Assembly: GCA_910587295.1 (NCBI GenBank)
Contig: CAJULP010000094.1
Span: 1 to 64,000, forward strand
Direction of reading: 5' to 3'
Length of the DNA: 64,000 nucleotides
Source: an uncultured Lachnospiraceae bacterium
Lineage (GTDB): Bacteria > Bacillota > Clostridia > Lachnospirales > Lachnospiraceae
The position numbers were made by a program, and so were the translations under genes. The notes beneath the pieces were generated by a model. The model saw nothing but the letters and a program-made list of their open reading frames with translations, was not told where the DNA came from and did not search any database. Within the stretch, counting starts at the first letter, position 1. The number at the start of each line of letters is the position of its first letter. This document shows, one piece after another, positions 49,309 to 58,511 of the stretch.

Positions 49309-50655
49309 ATGTATATGAAAAACATAAATCATGCAAAAAATAAATCCAATCAAAATAATAACGGGAACGCCAGGAAGAAAGAACACAAAGTCTGGTATAA
49401 GCTGGATCTTTCCGCCATTGTTTACCCTACTTTACAGCGCCGCGACTTTTCTTCCGTATACCGCTTATCCGTGGTCTTAAAAGAGCCTGTCTGTCCTGAC
49501 ATCCTGCAAAAAGCAGTGGATATTGCGCTTACGCGTTTCCCAACCTATAAGACCGCTATCCGGAAAGGGCTTTTTTGGCGTTACTTAGAACCCAACGACA
49601 GACCGGGACCTTTTGTCCAAAAAGATATCCGGAATTTCTGTATGCCCATGCCCTTTAAAGCCGGAAACCGCTATCTGATCCGCATCTACTACCATGAATG
49701 CCGGATCTCCTTAGAAGCCCACCACTGCCTTGGAGACGGCACCGGAGGAATGGCGGTACTCCAGACCATCACGGCCGTTTACTTAAGGCTTTTAGGGCGC
49801 CCGATTTCCGACGGCGGCTTCGTTAAGGACATCAAGGAATCGCCCTCACCGGGAGAACTTGAAGATGCCTATATGCGCTATGCCAATGCCAAGGTATGCC
49901 CTGCCCGCCCCGGTGGGAAAGCTTACAGCATAAGAGGCACCAAGGAGCCTTTTTACACATTTAATGTCATTGACGGCATCATGTCCGTGAAAGAAGTGAT
50001 GGCTGTCTGTGCCAGGTACCATGCCTCCATCACGGAATATTTCAATTCCGTGCTTCTATATGCGCTGCTTCAAAAGCAGCAATCCGAGTGGCATCTAAAA
50101 CTGCGCCCGGTGAAAATAGCCATGCCGGTAAACCTGCGGCGGTTTTTCCCCTCGGAGACCCTCAGGAATTTCATCACCATGGTCTTTCCCAGTATAGATC
50201 CCAGGCTTGGCGATTATACTTTTGAGGAAATCATTACCCAGGTGCATCATTATATGCGCTATTATATCAACAAAAAGTTCCTGCGGGGGGATATCACCAC
50301 CAATGCCAGCACCCAGAGAAATCCGTTGATCCGCATTGTTCCCCTTTTCTTAAAAGACTTTGTGGTGCGGATGTTCTACACCAAAGTCCAGGACCGCAAC
50401 TCTTCCGCCGGACTTACCAACATGGGCGCCTTACAGGTTCCGGAAGATATGAAACCTTTTATCGACCGCTTTGATATTTACATGGGCCAGCCTTTTTCCT
50501 CCCGGACCAACTGCGCTATTGTCAGCTTTGAGGATACCCTGACGATCAACTTTGCAAGCAGCATTATCGAATCCGACGTGGAACGGCTGTTCTTCCGCAA
50601 ACTGGTTTCCGACGGAATCCATGTTAAAATTGAAAGCAACCGCCAACTATATTAG
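49309..50655 (+). CDS. Condensation/alcohol acetyltransferase-like protein
   Basis: The 448-residue protein has the HHxxxDG-type active site of the condensation/acyltransferase superfamily (ISLEAHHCLGDGTGGMAVLQ near residue 135) and a late LTNMGALQVPEDM region like the DFGWG-area of such enzymes. It also resembles fungal alcohol acetyltransferases. An acyl-transfer role is expected; substrates are unknown. The N-terminal 30 residues are Asn/Lys-rich and unstructured. ATG 49309 or 49315 are the only candidates. It is followed 35 bases later by the DUF6320 gene and is divergent from an esterase, so acyl-group transfer and removal may be paired. Confidence 0.75.
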   Translation: MYMKNINHAKNKSNQNNNGNARKKEHKVWYKLDLSAIVYPTLQRRDFSSVYRLSVVLKEPVCPDILQKAVDIALTRFPTYKTAIRKGLFWRYLEPNDRPGPFVQKDIRNFCMPMPFKAGNRYLIRIYYHECRISLEAHHCLGDGTGGMAVLQTITAVYLRLLGRPISDGGFVKDIKESPSPGELEDAYMRYANAKVCPARPGGKAYSIRGTKEPFYTFNVIDGIMSVKEVMAVCARYHASITEYFNSVLLYALLQKQQSEWHLKLRPVKIAMPVNLRRFFPSETLRNFITMVFPSIDPRLGDYTFEEIITQVHHYMRYYINKKFLRGDITTNASTQRNPLIRIVPLFLKDFVVRMFYTKVQDRNSSAGLTNMGALQVPEDMKPFIDRFDIYMGQPFSSRTNCAIVSFEDTLTINFASSIIESDVERLFFRKLVSDGIHVKIESNRQLY

Positions 50656-50690
50656 CATTATTACATTGATCAAAAAGATTGGAGAACAAC

Positions 50691-51395
50691 ATGTCCTACT
50701 GTGTAAACTGCGGTGTGGAATTAGAGCCGTCCTTAACAAGCTGTCCTTTATGCAACACACCTGTTATTAATCCAAATGAACTGCAGAAATTAAGAGCCGT
50801 ATCCCCTTATCCCACCCAAAAAGGAAATGTGGACGTGGTAAAACGCAAGGACTTTGGGATCGTCACTTCTATCGTGCTGAGCGCCACGTCCTTAAGCTGT
50901 CTTTTGCTTAATTTATTTGTTTTTTCCGGCAGTCTCTGGTCATTATTCATTATCGGGGCCTGTCTGGTATTATTTGTGCTGGTTTTTCCTGCCGTGATCT
51001 ACACCAAGCTCCCTATCTATATCTCGCTGTTATTTGACGGGGTCGCCGTAGGCATCTACCTGTACCTGATCACCTTTAACACCGCCGGTAACAAGTGGTT
51101 TTTAGGGCTTGCCCTGCCAATCGTGGCGCTGGCCACCATACTGGTAGAAATATTTGCCCTGCTGCTCCGTTCCTTCCCGGCCACTTTCCTGACCACTTCC
51201 TTATATTTTTTTGCGGAAGTTGCCGTACTGTGCCCGGCCATTGAACTGTTGATCCGGCACTATGCCGGTTCCCGGCTGCTGCTGTCCTGGTCAGCCATTG
51301 TCCTGACCGTATGCAGCGTGATCCTTGTGCTCCTTGTCACCATATTATCCACCCGGCGGCTTCGGGATGCGGTAAGGCGGCGGCTCCATTTTTAA
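50691..51395 (+). CDS. DUF6320-like zinc-ribbon membrane protein
   Basis: The 234-residue protein starts with a zinc ribbon (YCVNCGVELEPSLTSCPLC, CxxC pairs at 4/7 and 18/21) followed by about seven hydrophobic segments, for example IVLSATSLSCLLLNLFVF, LFIIGACLVLFVLVFPAVIY and IVLTVCSVILVLLVTIL, and a basic C-terminus. It is an integral membrane protein of unknown function, found mainly in Clostridia with acyltransferase-like neighbours. ATG 50691 follows GGAG by six bases. Confidence 0.7.
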   Translation: MSYCVNCGVELEPSLTSCPLCNTPVINPNELQKLRAVSPYPTQKGNVDVVKRKDFGIVTSIVLSATSLSCLLLNLFVFSGSLWSLFIIGACLVLFVLVFPAVIYTKLPIYISLLFDGVAVGIYLYLITFNTAGNKWFLGLALPIVALATILVEIFALLLRSFPATFLTTSLYFFAEVAVLCPAIELLIRHYAGSRLLLSWSAIVLTVCSVILVLLVTILSTRRLRDAVRRRLHF

Positions 51396-51410
51396 ATCCG
51401 GAAGCCTTGA

Positions 51411-51611
51411 TCACTCCCCGCACTCCGGTGCCTCTAAATCAAACAATTTCCCGCTTGCAAAAGGGCTTCCTACGTCGCAGCGCCCGTGGTGAGATACTTT
51501 TCTCGAAACGCCTTCCTCCATTTCACTGGAGGTTTCTATCTTCATGCGGCTGATCTCATTTGTTACCATGCCATCTAACATTTTGATCACTTCATCAATA
51601 TTTTCCTTCAT
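51411..51611 (-). CDS. Small conserved protein of unknown function
   Basis: The 66-residue protein has an N-terminal helix (MKENIDEVIKMLDGMV) and a conserved-looking end: VSHHGRCDVGSPFASGKLFDL. ATG 51611 lies inside the end of the upstream gene and has AGGAACGGATT in front. It is convergent with the DUF6320 gene, whose stop is 15 bases away. No function assigned. Confidence 0.65.
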   Translation of the reverse strand: MKENIDEVIKMLDGMVTNEISRMKIETSSEMEEGVSRKVSHHGRCDVGSPFASGKLFDLEAPECGE

Positions 51612-51966
51612 AATCCGTTCCTGTCTCCTGGCTCATTCTTGTTATATACCGCTCCGGATCCTTGCGCATTTTAAGCAGGGTGTCAAATGCCATAAGCACC
51701 ATCTTAGCCGGGTTTTCCCTTGACCCTGTGTTATCCCGGTCAAGCCTTGCCTTAAAATGGTCCATCTGCCAGACCATGACATCCACTACCGTGTACCCGC
51801 TAACCTTTGCTTTGCACGCAAAATCCCTATGCTCCATATAATAAGCAAATTCTCTTAAAATCTCTTCATCCTCCAAAAGCGCATCCCTAAACTGCCCTGC
51901 AAAGAGCTCGCTTTCACCGCTTTTTTGGCATAATTCTTTTATAAAATCCTGTATGTTTTCTATCAT
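51595..51966 (-). CDS. Conserved helical protein of unknown function
   Basis: The 123-residue protein starts MIENIQDFIKELCQKSGESE and has VSGYTVVDVMVWQMDHFKARLDR in the middle; it appears all-helical. ATG 51966 has GAGG seven bases upstream and is preferred over a longer open frame. It overlaps the small protein downstream by 17 bases and lies 68 bases from the FtsX-type gene upstream. No family name can be given. Confidence 0.65.
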   Translation of the reverse strand: MIENIQDFIKELCQKSGESELFAGQFRDALLEDEEILREFAYYMEHRDFACKAKVSGYTVVDVMVWQMDHFKARLDRDNTGSRENPAKMVLMAFDTLLKMRKDPERYITRMSQETGTDYEGKY

Positions 51967-52033
51967 TGGAAGACCTCTTTTTGATTTCATCTTATCATTT
52001 GCCGGCAGATTCCGCAATGTCAATTTCTTTTTC

Positions 52034-55000
52034 CTACTCTATTGATTTGAGAGATTCCGCCATATTGATCTTTTCCAGCTTAAAGAACATGATCCCGTTT
52101 ACCAGCATAGCAAAAACAAAGGTAAGAAAAAGGCTCCAAACATAACTGATCGGTTCCACGATGGTCTTAAAGGAGATCATGTCAACCTTAATATTGTACA
52201 TCACAAACCAGTGCAGCCATTTTCCAAGCAAAAGCCCTGCCAAAGCTCCCATGGCTGTCAGCACCAGATTTTCCCTGAAAACATAATCCGCCGTCTCTTT
52301 GGCATAAAACCCAAGCACCTTGATGGTGGCAATCTCCCGGAGCCGCTCCGTAATATTGATATTCGTCAGGTTATAAAGAACGATAAACGCTAAACTTCCG
52401 GCACAAAATATGATCAGTAAAACGATATAGTCCATACTTTCCATCATCGATACGATCCGCTCCCGCATATCCGCAGTAACCGATACCGCAAGCACGGAAT
52501 CCATGTCCGAAATCATGGCCGCCGCCCCATGGACATCCACATCTTCGCTTACCACTACATAGGCGCTCTTATACTCCGGCTCTCTGCCGGTCTGCTCCTT
52601 ATAAGTTTCTTTATTCAAATAAATATAATTTGACACAAAATTTTCACACAGCGCCGATATCTTCACGTTAATGCTGTTCCTGTCATTATCATAAAGGGTT
52701 ATCCTGTCACCGATCTTAATGCCCAGGCCTTCCGCCACCTTCTCGGTAAGCACCGCTTCCCCTTTGGCAGGATACGGTATGCTTACTCCCTCCGGCGTAT
52801 GCAGATCCAAAAACGCACTGATTTCATCTTCATTTTCCGGAATATCCATATAAATGGATTTGATCTTCCCACCAAATTCAATGTCTACGCTTTCCTCGCA
52901 CAGATAGGAAATCCCCTCCAGCTTATCCTCCATCCTGCCGGATAATTCCTCCATGTCCGCTTCCTCAAGCTTATCCGAAAACGTGATGCCGATATCGAAG
53001 ATCTGGATCTCATCATACTGCATATCCGCCACATTGGTAACAGAGTCCTTTACCCCGAAACCGGTCAGCAAAAGTGCCGTACATCCGCTGATGCCCAATA
53101 TCATCATGAAAAACCGCTTTTTATACCTGATGATATTCCTGATCGAAACTTTATGCAAAAATTTCAGTCTGCCCCAAATAAAAGGAATCCTTTCCAAAAA
53201 GATACGCTTCCCGTTTTTAGGCGCTTTGGGCCGGATCAGGTTTGCGGGCACTCCCAAAAGCTCATGCCTGCAGGATAAATATGCTGCCCCCATCGAGCAG
53301 AAAAGAGCTGCCGCCAAGGATAAAAGCGCCATCGGGATATCAAACAGATACTGGATATCTCCCATGCTGTACATAATGCCGTACCCCATCCAGATCACCT
53401 TCGGGAACAGCCATGTACCGACTATACACCCGGCCATTGCGCCTGCTGCTGCCGCAGAACCTGCATAAAACAAGTATTTTCCCATAATGGCCGCATTCCC
53501 ATAGCCCAGTGCCTTTAACACACCGATCTGAGTCCTTTGCTCCTCCACCATCCGATTCATGGTGGTCATGCAGATCAATGCTGCCACCAAAAAGAAGAAT
53601 ACCGGAAACACATTGGCAATAGCCGCCACAATATTAGAATCGCTTTCATAGCAGGCATAACCGATATTGGTATCCCGGGTTAACGCATATTCCTCCGGCT
53701 CTTCTATATCCGCAAGCTCTGCCCTTGCATCGTCAATTTTTTGCTGGGCATCCGCTGCCTCTTCCTCAAATTCTTCCTTTGCATCCGCATACTCTGTCTT
53801 AGCGTCCGCAAGCTCCACTTTTCCTTCCTCTAAATCCGCCCTGCCGTCTTCTAACTCTACCTTTGCATCCGCAAGGTCTGCCCTTGCTTTGGCAAGTTTT
53901 GCCTTTCCGTCCTCTAATTCTTTCCTGCCATCTGCAAGCTCTGCCCTGGCTTCTTCCAGCTTTACCTTTCCGTCTTCCAGCTCGTTCCTTGCATCTGCTA
54001 CCTGCGCCTTGGCTGATGCAAGCTCCTCCTCCGCTTTCATAAGCGCATATTCATTTTGCGCAATTTCCTTTTTTGCCTCCTCTATCTGCTCTTTGCCTTC
54101 CCTGATCTGGGCTTTTCCGGCACTGATCTGCAAAAGACCGGAGCCTATCTGGGCAAGGCCGGCTTGCAGCTGAGGCTGCGCGCCTTGCAGCTGGGCTAAA
54201 AAACCATTTACATAGGTAAGGTTTGCCTGAAGTTCCCCTTCGATTTTTGCCCGGATAGCCGCCTGTTCATCGGGAGTGCTGCCCTGATTTATCTCATCCG
54301 CATAAATGCTGTCTATATTGTCTAACGCATACTGGATCCCTGCTGCCTGCGCCTCAAGCTCCGCTTTCTGCCCCGGCAATGCATCCAGCTGCCCCTGCAG
54401 CTCATCCCTTGTCCTTTTCAGTTCTTCTTCCTTGGCGAGCGCTTCCGCTTCTTTGGAAAGCAGCTTTTCTTCCTGGGCCCTCAGCTCTTCTTTTCCCTCA
54501 TTCAGCTTATCCCATGCGTAGGCAAGATCCAGCTCATTGGCAAAAATTTCCCATTCATGGTAGCTGACTTCCTCTTCCGCATCCGCTATCTCTATTTCCT
54601 TCTCCGCAATCTCCGCTTCCCCGTCTAGAAGTTCCTGCTCACCGTCAATGATGTCCTGTTCATGCTCCGCAATTTCCTTTTTCCCGTCTGCAATCTTCTT
54701 CTCGGCATCCGCAATCTCCGCTTCTCCGTCAAGTAGTTCCTGCTCACCGTCCAGGATCTTCTGCCATGCGTCATCCAACTCTTTTTCTGCTTCCGCTTTC
54801 TTATCGTCAAGCTCCGTCTGGGCATCATCGATCTTTTCCTGGGCTTCCATAATAAGCCTGTCATATCTTGCTTTGGCCAACAGCTTTGTCTGATCCTCCA
54901 TCTTCCCCTGTAAGCTGTCGATATAATCCACATATTCATCCGTATAAACCTTATATTTCAACTTGGTGGTGGTGTATATTTCCGTCAGATAATCGCAGTC

Positions 55001-55609
55001 AAAAGCTTCCTTGGGCACATAAAGAAAAGCGGACACCGTTCCATCCCCAATCGAAGTGGTTCCCCGCTCAAAATTGATATAATAAGGAGACCGTACCACC
55101 CCAACCGCTGTAAAGGTACGGTTTTTAAACATCTCCAAAGTATCTTCCTCGTTATTATCCGTGACGGTAATCTGCATGCCGATCGCGTCTTCGTCAAACT
55201 TTGCCGCATCCAGCACGCACTCATCCTCTTTTTCCGGCATCCGGCCTGCCGTCACCACCACACGGTTGATCGCTTCCGGCACCGTATGGAACTTGTAAAC
55301 AGACTCATTCCCCTCTCCCAGGTCGCATAATGCGTCTACAGAGATTGCCCCTTCCGCCTTTGCGATCTCATTCATCCCTGCAAACTGTTCCACATGTTCC
55401 ATATCGAATCCGATGGTGGACAAAAGCCTGAAATCAAAAAAATCCTGCTCCTCCAGATAATCATTTTCCGTAACGATCATAGCAGGCGTGGTTACCTTTA
55501 ATCCTGTAAAAAGACTAACCCCCAGCATCACGATTGCAAAAATCGCCATATAACGCCCAAGGCTTCCTTTGATTTCCCTGATGGTTGTTTTAAACATTCC
55601 GCTCCTCAT
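52034..55609 (-). CDS. FtsX-like ABC permease with a very long extracytoplasmic coiled coil
   Basis: The protein has about 1190 residues. After one membrane segment (YMAIFAIVMLGVSLFTGL) comes a MacB-like periplasmic-type domain, then about 400 residues of heptad-rich coiled coil (residues about 265-665 of the open frame; units such as ELEDGKA, DLADAKV, DLEEGKV), then a membrane FtsX domain (IVAAIANVFPVFFFLVAALIC onward), a second soluble domain and a final three-helix FtsX domain. It pairs with the ATPase at 55635-56339. Such proteins are common in Lachnospiraceae and may act by mechanical transmission in cell-envelope processes or export. The start is uncertain: ATG 55609 or ATG 55597, both with GGAG-type sites. 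Confidence 0.87.
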   Translation of the reverse strand: MRSGMFKTTIREIKGSLGRYMAIFAIVMLGVSLFTGLKVTTPAMIVTENDYLEEQDFFDFRLLSTIGFDMEHVEQFAGMNEIAKAEGAISVDALCDLGEGNESVYKFHTVPEAINRVVVTAGRMPEKEDECVLDAAKFDEDAIGMQITVTDNNEEDTLEMFKNRTFTAVGVVRSPYYINFERGTTSIGDGTVSAFLYVPKEAFDCDYLTEIYTTTKLKYKVYTDEYVDYIDSLQGKMEDQTKLLAKARYDRLIMEAQEKIDDAQTELDDKKAEAEKELDDAWQKILDGEQELLDGEAEIADAEKKIADGKKEIAEHEQDIIDGEQELLDGEAEIAEKEIEIADAEEEVSYHEWEIFANELDLAYAWDKLNEGKEELRAQEEKLLSKEAEALAKEEELKRTRDELQGQLDALPGQKAELEAQAAGIQYALDNIDSIYADEINQGSTPDEQAAIRAKIEGELQANLTYVNGFLAQLQGAQPQLQAGLAQIGSGLLQISAGKAQIREGKEQIEEAKKEIAQNEYALMKAEEELASAKAQVADARNELEDGKVKLEEARAELADGRKELEDGKAKLAKARADLADAKVELEDGRADLEEGKVELADAKTEYADAKEEFEEEAADAQQKIDDARAELADIEEPEEYALTRDTNIGYACYESDSNIVAAIANVFPVFFFLVAALICMTTMNRMVEEQRTQIGVLKALGYGNAAIMGKYLFYAGSAAAAGAMAGCIVGTWLFPKVIWMGYGIMYSMGDIQYLFDIPMALLSLAAALFCSMGAAYLSCRHELLGVPANLIRPKAPKNGKRIFLERIPFIWGRLKFLHKVSIRNIIRYKKRFFMMILGISGCTALLLTGFGVKDSVTNVADMQYDEIQIFDIGITFSDKLEEADMEELSGRMEDKLEGISYLCEESVDIEFGGKIKSIYMDIPENEDEISAFLDLHTPEGVSIPYPAKGEAVLTEKVAEGLGIKIGDRITLYDNDRNSINVKISALCENFVSNYIYLNKETYKEQTGREPEYKSAYVVVSEDVDVHGAAAMISDMDSVLAVSVTADMRERIVSMMESMDYIVLLIIFCAGSLAFIVLYNLTNINITERLREIATIKVLGFYAKETADYVFRENLVLTAMGALAGLLLGKWLHWFVMYNIKVDMISFKTIVEPISYVWSLFLTFVFAMLVNGIMFFKLEKINMAESLKSIE

Positions 55610-55634
55610 CCATATGACTCCTGCAAAAAGTTCT

Positions 55635-56339
55635 TTACCACTCAATCTCCTCTACCGGCACAATATGCTCATTCAACTCCATACTCCATACCGTTCCGCT
55701 CTTAACCGTGATGACCCGGTCCGCCATAGCGGTCAGCGCCTGATTGTGGGTGATCACGACCACCGTCATCCCCTGCTTCCTGCAGGCATCCTGCAAAAGC
55801 TTTAATACCGCCTTTCCGGTATTATAATCCAAGGCCCCCGTAGGTTCGTCACAAAGCAACAGCTTCGGGTTTTTGGCAAGAGCCCTCGCGATTGCAACCC
55901 GCTGCTGTTCCCCACCGGATAACTGCGCCGGAAAGTTTCCTGCCCGTTCCTTTAACCCCACCATCGAAAGAACGGTCATGGCATCTAAAGGCTCTTTACA
56001 GATCTGAGCCGCCAGTTCCACATTTTCAAGAGCAGTCAGATTCTGCACCAGATTATAGAACTGAAACACAAATCCGATGTCATACCGCCTGTAAGCCGTC
56101 AGTTTCTTTTTATTATAAGCGGAAATGTCCTCCCCGTCTAATAATACCTTCCCCGAAGATAAACCATCCATACCGCCTAATATATTTAAGATCGTTGTCT
56201 TCCCTGCACCGGAAGCGCCCACCACAACACAAAATTCGCCTTTTTCAATGGTAAAATTCACATCCTTCAGCGCTTCAATATCCACCTCGCCCATGTGATA
56301 TACCTTACCCACATTCTTAAATTCCACAAATGAACTCAT
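55635..56339 (-). CDS. ABC transporter ATPase, LolD/MacB type
   Basis: The 234-residue protein has Walker A VGASGAGKTTILNILGG near residue 39, Q-loop VFQFYNL, signature LSGGEQQRVAIARAL, Walker B LLLCDEPTGALD, and the switch His in VVVITHNQAL. It is the partner of the FtsX-type permease, whose gene begins 26 bases downstream. A perfect palindrome 46 bases upstream of the start may be an operator for the pair. Confidence 0.93.
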   Translation of the reverse strand: MSSFVEFKNVGKVYHMGEVDIEALKDVNFTIEKGEFCVVVGASGAGKTTILNILGGMDGLSSGKVLLDGEDISAYNKKKLTAYRRYDIGFVFQFYNLVQNLTALENVELAAQICKEPLDAMTVLSMVGLKERAGNFPAQLSGGEQQRVAIARALAKNPKLLLCDEPTGALDYNTGKAVLKLLQDACRKQGMTVVVITHNQALTAMADRVITVKSGTVWSMELNEHIVPVEEIEW

Positions 56340-56385
56340 TTTGCCCTTCTTTCCTCAATATCATCATCCAGGATATACACATGAT

Positions 56386-56405
56386 AAAATTACCATGGTA
56401 ATTTT
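56386..56405. promoter_or_regulatory. Perfect 20-bp palindrome upstream of the ABC-FtsX pair
   Basis: AAAATTACCATGGTAATTTT is a perfect palindrome; a further half-site TTTTACCAT overlaps at 56402-56410. Its position just before the ABC gene suggests an operator for a dimeric repressor such as a TetR or MarR protein. No regulator gene is next to it. Confidence 0.6.
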
Positions 56406-56444
56406 ACCATAAGTAACCAAAGACTAAAACAGATTAAACATTAA

Positions 56445-56550
56445 AAAATAAAAAAGCCCCTGTCTTAGTCCACAGAAGCCTTTTTCTCCACCCCAAAATG
56501 ATTATGTACCTATAGCCAGTAACAAAAATGCTTCATTTTGTCATTGGCTA
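56445..56550 (-). ncRNA. Candidate small RNA of about 105 nt
   Basis: Between two divergent genes the minus strand has a promoter-like TTGATG (56579-56584)-16-TATGCT (56557-56562), then a near-continuous 16-bp stem-loop (56514-56549, AGCCA...TGGCT ends), a linker with GGGGTGGAG, and a terminator: a GGCTTCTGT/ACAGGGGCT stem (56451-56485) followed by TTTTTTATTTTTT. There is no gene 3' end here for the terminator to serve. The stem also encodes a possible eight-codon frame (MKHFCYWL) with no clear ribosome site. No RNA family is recognised. Confidence 0.45.
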
Positions 56551-56710
56551 TAGCATAGCATATTTTTAAATAAATATCCATCAATCAGTAAGAAAAGTAT
56601 ATCCTGCCGGCACAAAATTTTGTTTCTCAGCAGGCCGCAGACATGTTATGATAATGATGCAGCAGACTATCATCACACAATGCAAAAATAAAAAAGGCAC
56701 GGGTATCAAA

Positions 56711-57943
56711 ATGAATTTAAGAAAAGACGCCAATCATATCATTGAATCCGCATTACGGCAGGTCATGCCGGACGAAGCGGTCATACAGGCTTTAAACGGA
56801 AAAAATTTTAGTACCGGAAATCTCTATCTGATTGCCGCAGGAAAGGCCGCATGGCAGATGGCAAAAACTGCGGCGTCCATACTGGGAGACCGGCTGGAAA
56901 GCGGCGTGTGCATTACAAAATACGGCCACGTAAAAGGAGCCATCCCGAAAGTTTCATGCTATGAAGCGGGGCACCCCGTGCCCGACGATCATTCTTTTGC
57001 CGGTACCCGGGCAGCCTTAGACCTGGCCGGCGGCCTGAAAAAGGAAGACACTGTTATTTTCCTGTTGTCCGGGGGCGGATCCGCACTTTTTGAAAAACCG
57101 CTGCTGCCCGGAGAAGAACTTGCAGACATTACAAAACAGCTTCTTGCCTGCGGTGCGGATATTACGGAAATCAACATCATACGCAAACGCTTGTCTGCCG
57201 TAAAAGGCGGACGTTTTGCCCAATTCTGCGCCCCTGCAAAGGTCTTCAGCATCGTATTAAGCGACATTATAGGCGACCCCCTTGACATGATTGCTTCCGG
57301 GCCCGCTTACCCGGATAGCAGCACCTGCGCCCAGGCCCTAGCGATTGCGGAAAAATACCATCTGAAACTAAGCAGCCGGGCAGGAAACCTGTTACAGGAA
57401 GAAACACCAAAAGAATTGGACAATGTGGAGACTGTGATCACCGGAAGCGTTAAAAATCTGTGCCGCGCTGCCGCCAGGACCTGCGAATCATTGGGGTATC
57501 AGGCGGTAATCTTAACTGACCAGCTATGCTGTGAAGCGAAAGAAGCGGGCAGCTTCCTCTCTTCCATCGCAAAATCACATCAGGATGCCTCTCACAGCAT
57601 CGCCTTTTTGGCCGGCGGCGAAACCATCGTTCACCTTAGAGGCACCGGAACGGGCGGCCGGAACCAGGAACTGGCACTTGCCGCGGCGCCGGGCATTTCC
57701 GGGCTTACCGACACCGCCATATTCAGTATTGGAAGCGACGGAACAGACGGGCCCACCGATGCCGCCGGAGGCTACTGTGACACCCGCACCAAAGACCTCT
57801 TAGCTTCCATGGGGATCGACATCTATCAGACATTGGAAAATAATGATGCCTATACGGCTTTAGAAAAAACAGGCGGACTGATCAAGACCGGCGCTACCGG
57901 CACGAACGTGAATGATGTTGCCGTATTATTGATCAAACGATGA
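56711..57943 (+). CDS. Glycerate 2-kinase (MOFRL/GckA family)
   Basis: The 410-residue protein shows GNLYLIAAGKAAWQMAKTA, VIFLLSGGGSALFEKP near residue 120, a VKGGRFAQF segment, SDIIGDPLDMIASGPAYPD, and the MOFRL end ETIVHLRGTGTGGRNQELAL and SIGSDGTDGPTDAAGGYCD. It phosphorylates D-glycerate to 2-phosphoglycerate. ATG 56711 is the likely start; the frame is open 21 codons upstream into promoter-like DNA. The gene stands alone, and 56340-56710 otherwise holds the palindrome and the candidate RNA. Confidence 0.92.
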   Translation: MNLRKDANHIIESALRQVMPDEAVIQALNGKNFSTGNLYLIAAGKAAWQMAKTAASILGDRLESGVCITKYGHVKGAIPKVSCYEAGHPVPDDHSFAGTRAALDLAGGLKKEDTVIFLLSGGGSALFEKPLLPGEELADITKQLLACGADITEINIIRKRLSAVKGGRFAQFCAPAKVFSIVLSDIIGDPLDMIASGPAYPDSSTCAQALAIAEKYHLKLSSRAGNLLQEETPKELDNVETVITGSVKNLCRAAARTCESLGYQAVILTDQLCCEAKEAGSFLSSIAKSHQDASHSIAFLAGGETIVHLRGTGTGGRNQELALAAAPGISGLTDTAIFSIGSDGTDGPTDAAGGYCDTRTKDLLASMGIDIYQTLENNDAYTALEKTGGLIKTGATGTNVNDVAVLLIKR

Positions 57944-57952
57944 TACGCAGCC

Positions 57953-58366
57953 TTATAAAACCATGACCAAAGTTCCCGCACCGATCAGCACACAGCCAAC
58001 CAGGGATCTTGCAGAAAATTCTTCATGAAGGAATATAAAAGCTAACAGCAGCGTGATCACAACACTCAGCTTGTCGATCGGTACAACCTTAGACGCTTCC
58101 CCCATCTGCAGCGCCCGGTAATAGCACAGCCATGACGCACCGGTTGCCAATCCTGACAATATCAGGAATATCCAGCTCTTTTTACTGATCTGCGCTATTC
58201 CTCCCTGGGTATTGGTCAAAAAAACCATCCCCCATGACAGGAAAACGACCACCACCGTCCTGATGGCTGTCGCTAGATTAGAATTAACGCCTTCTATGCC
58301 TATTTTCGCCAATATGGAAGTAAGCGCCGCAAATACCGCGGATAAAATTGCAAATAAAAGCCACAT
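57953..58366 (-). CDS. EamA-type half-size membrane transporter
   Basis: The 137-residue protein is a single EamA repeat with about five membrane segments: MWLLFAILSAVFAALTSILAK, TVVVVFLSWGMVFL, WIFLILSGLATGASWLCYYRAL, VVPIDKLSVVITLLLAFIFLHE, and LVGCVLIGAGTLVMVL. It is half the length of normal DMT permeases and probably dimerises. ATG 58366 lies nine bases after GGGAGG. It is convergent with the glycerate kinase gene (10 bases between stops) and has its own promoter. Confidence 0.88.
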   Translation of the reverse strand: MWLLFAILSAVFAALTSILAKIGIEGVNSNLATAIRTVVVVFLSWGMVFLTNTQGGIAQISKKSWIFLILSGLATGASWLCYYRALQMGEASKVVPIDKLSVVITLLLAFIFLHEEFSARSLVGCVLIGAGTLVMVL

Positions 58367-58400
58367 GACCAACTGCCTCCCAAGCAATCATTTTAAAAAA

Positions 58401-58429
58401 ATAGTATAAATAAAAACATAACTTGTCAA
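58401..58429 (-). promoter_or_regulatory. Promoter of the EamA gene
   Basis: The minus strand has TTGACA (58424-58429), a 17-base spacer and TACTAT (58401-58406). TATACT two bases earlier is an alternative -10. Confidence 0.7.
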
Positions 58430-58511
58430 GATGATAAAATCACTTTTCCCACCGCAATCCATGCTCCCAGAGCGCAATTCGTGCAAAACGCTAGCTCCCG
58501 GCCAAAGCGCC

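Noticed and set aside
53667..54173. Plus-strand Ser/Ala-rich frame within the FtsX gene
   Set aside because: It is the reverse of the heptad coiled-coil repeat of the permease; its low-complexity serine content is a by-product of the repeat.
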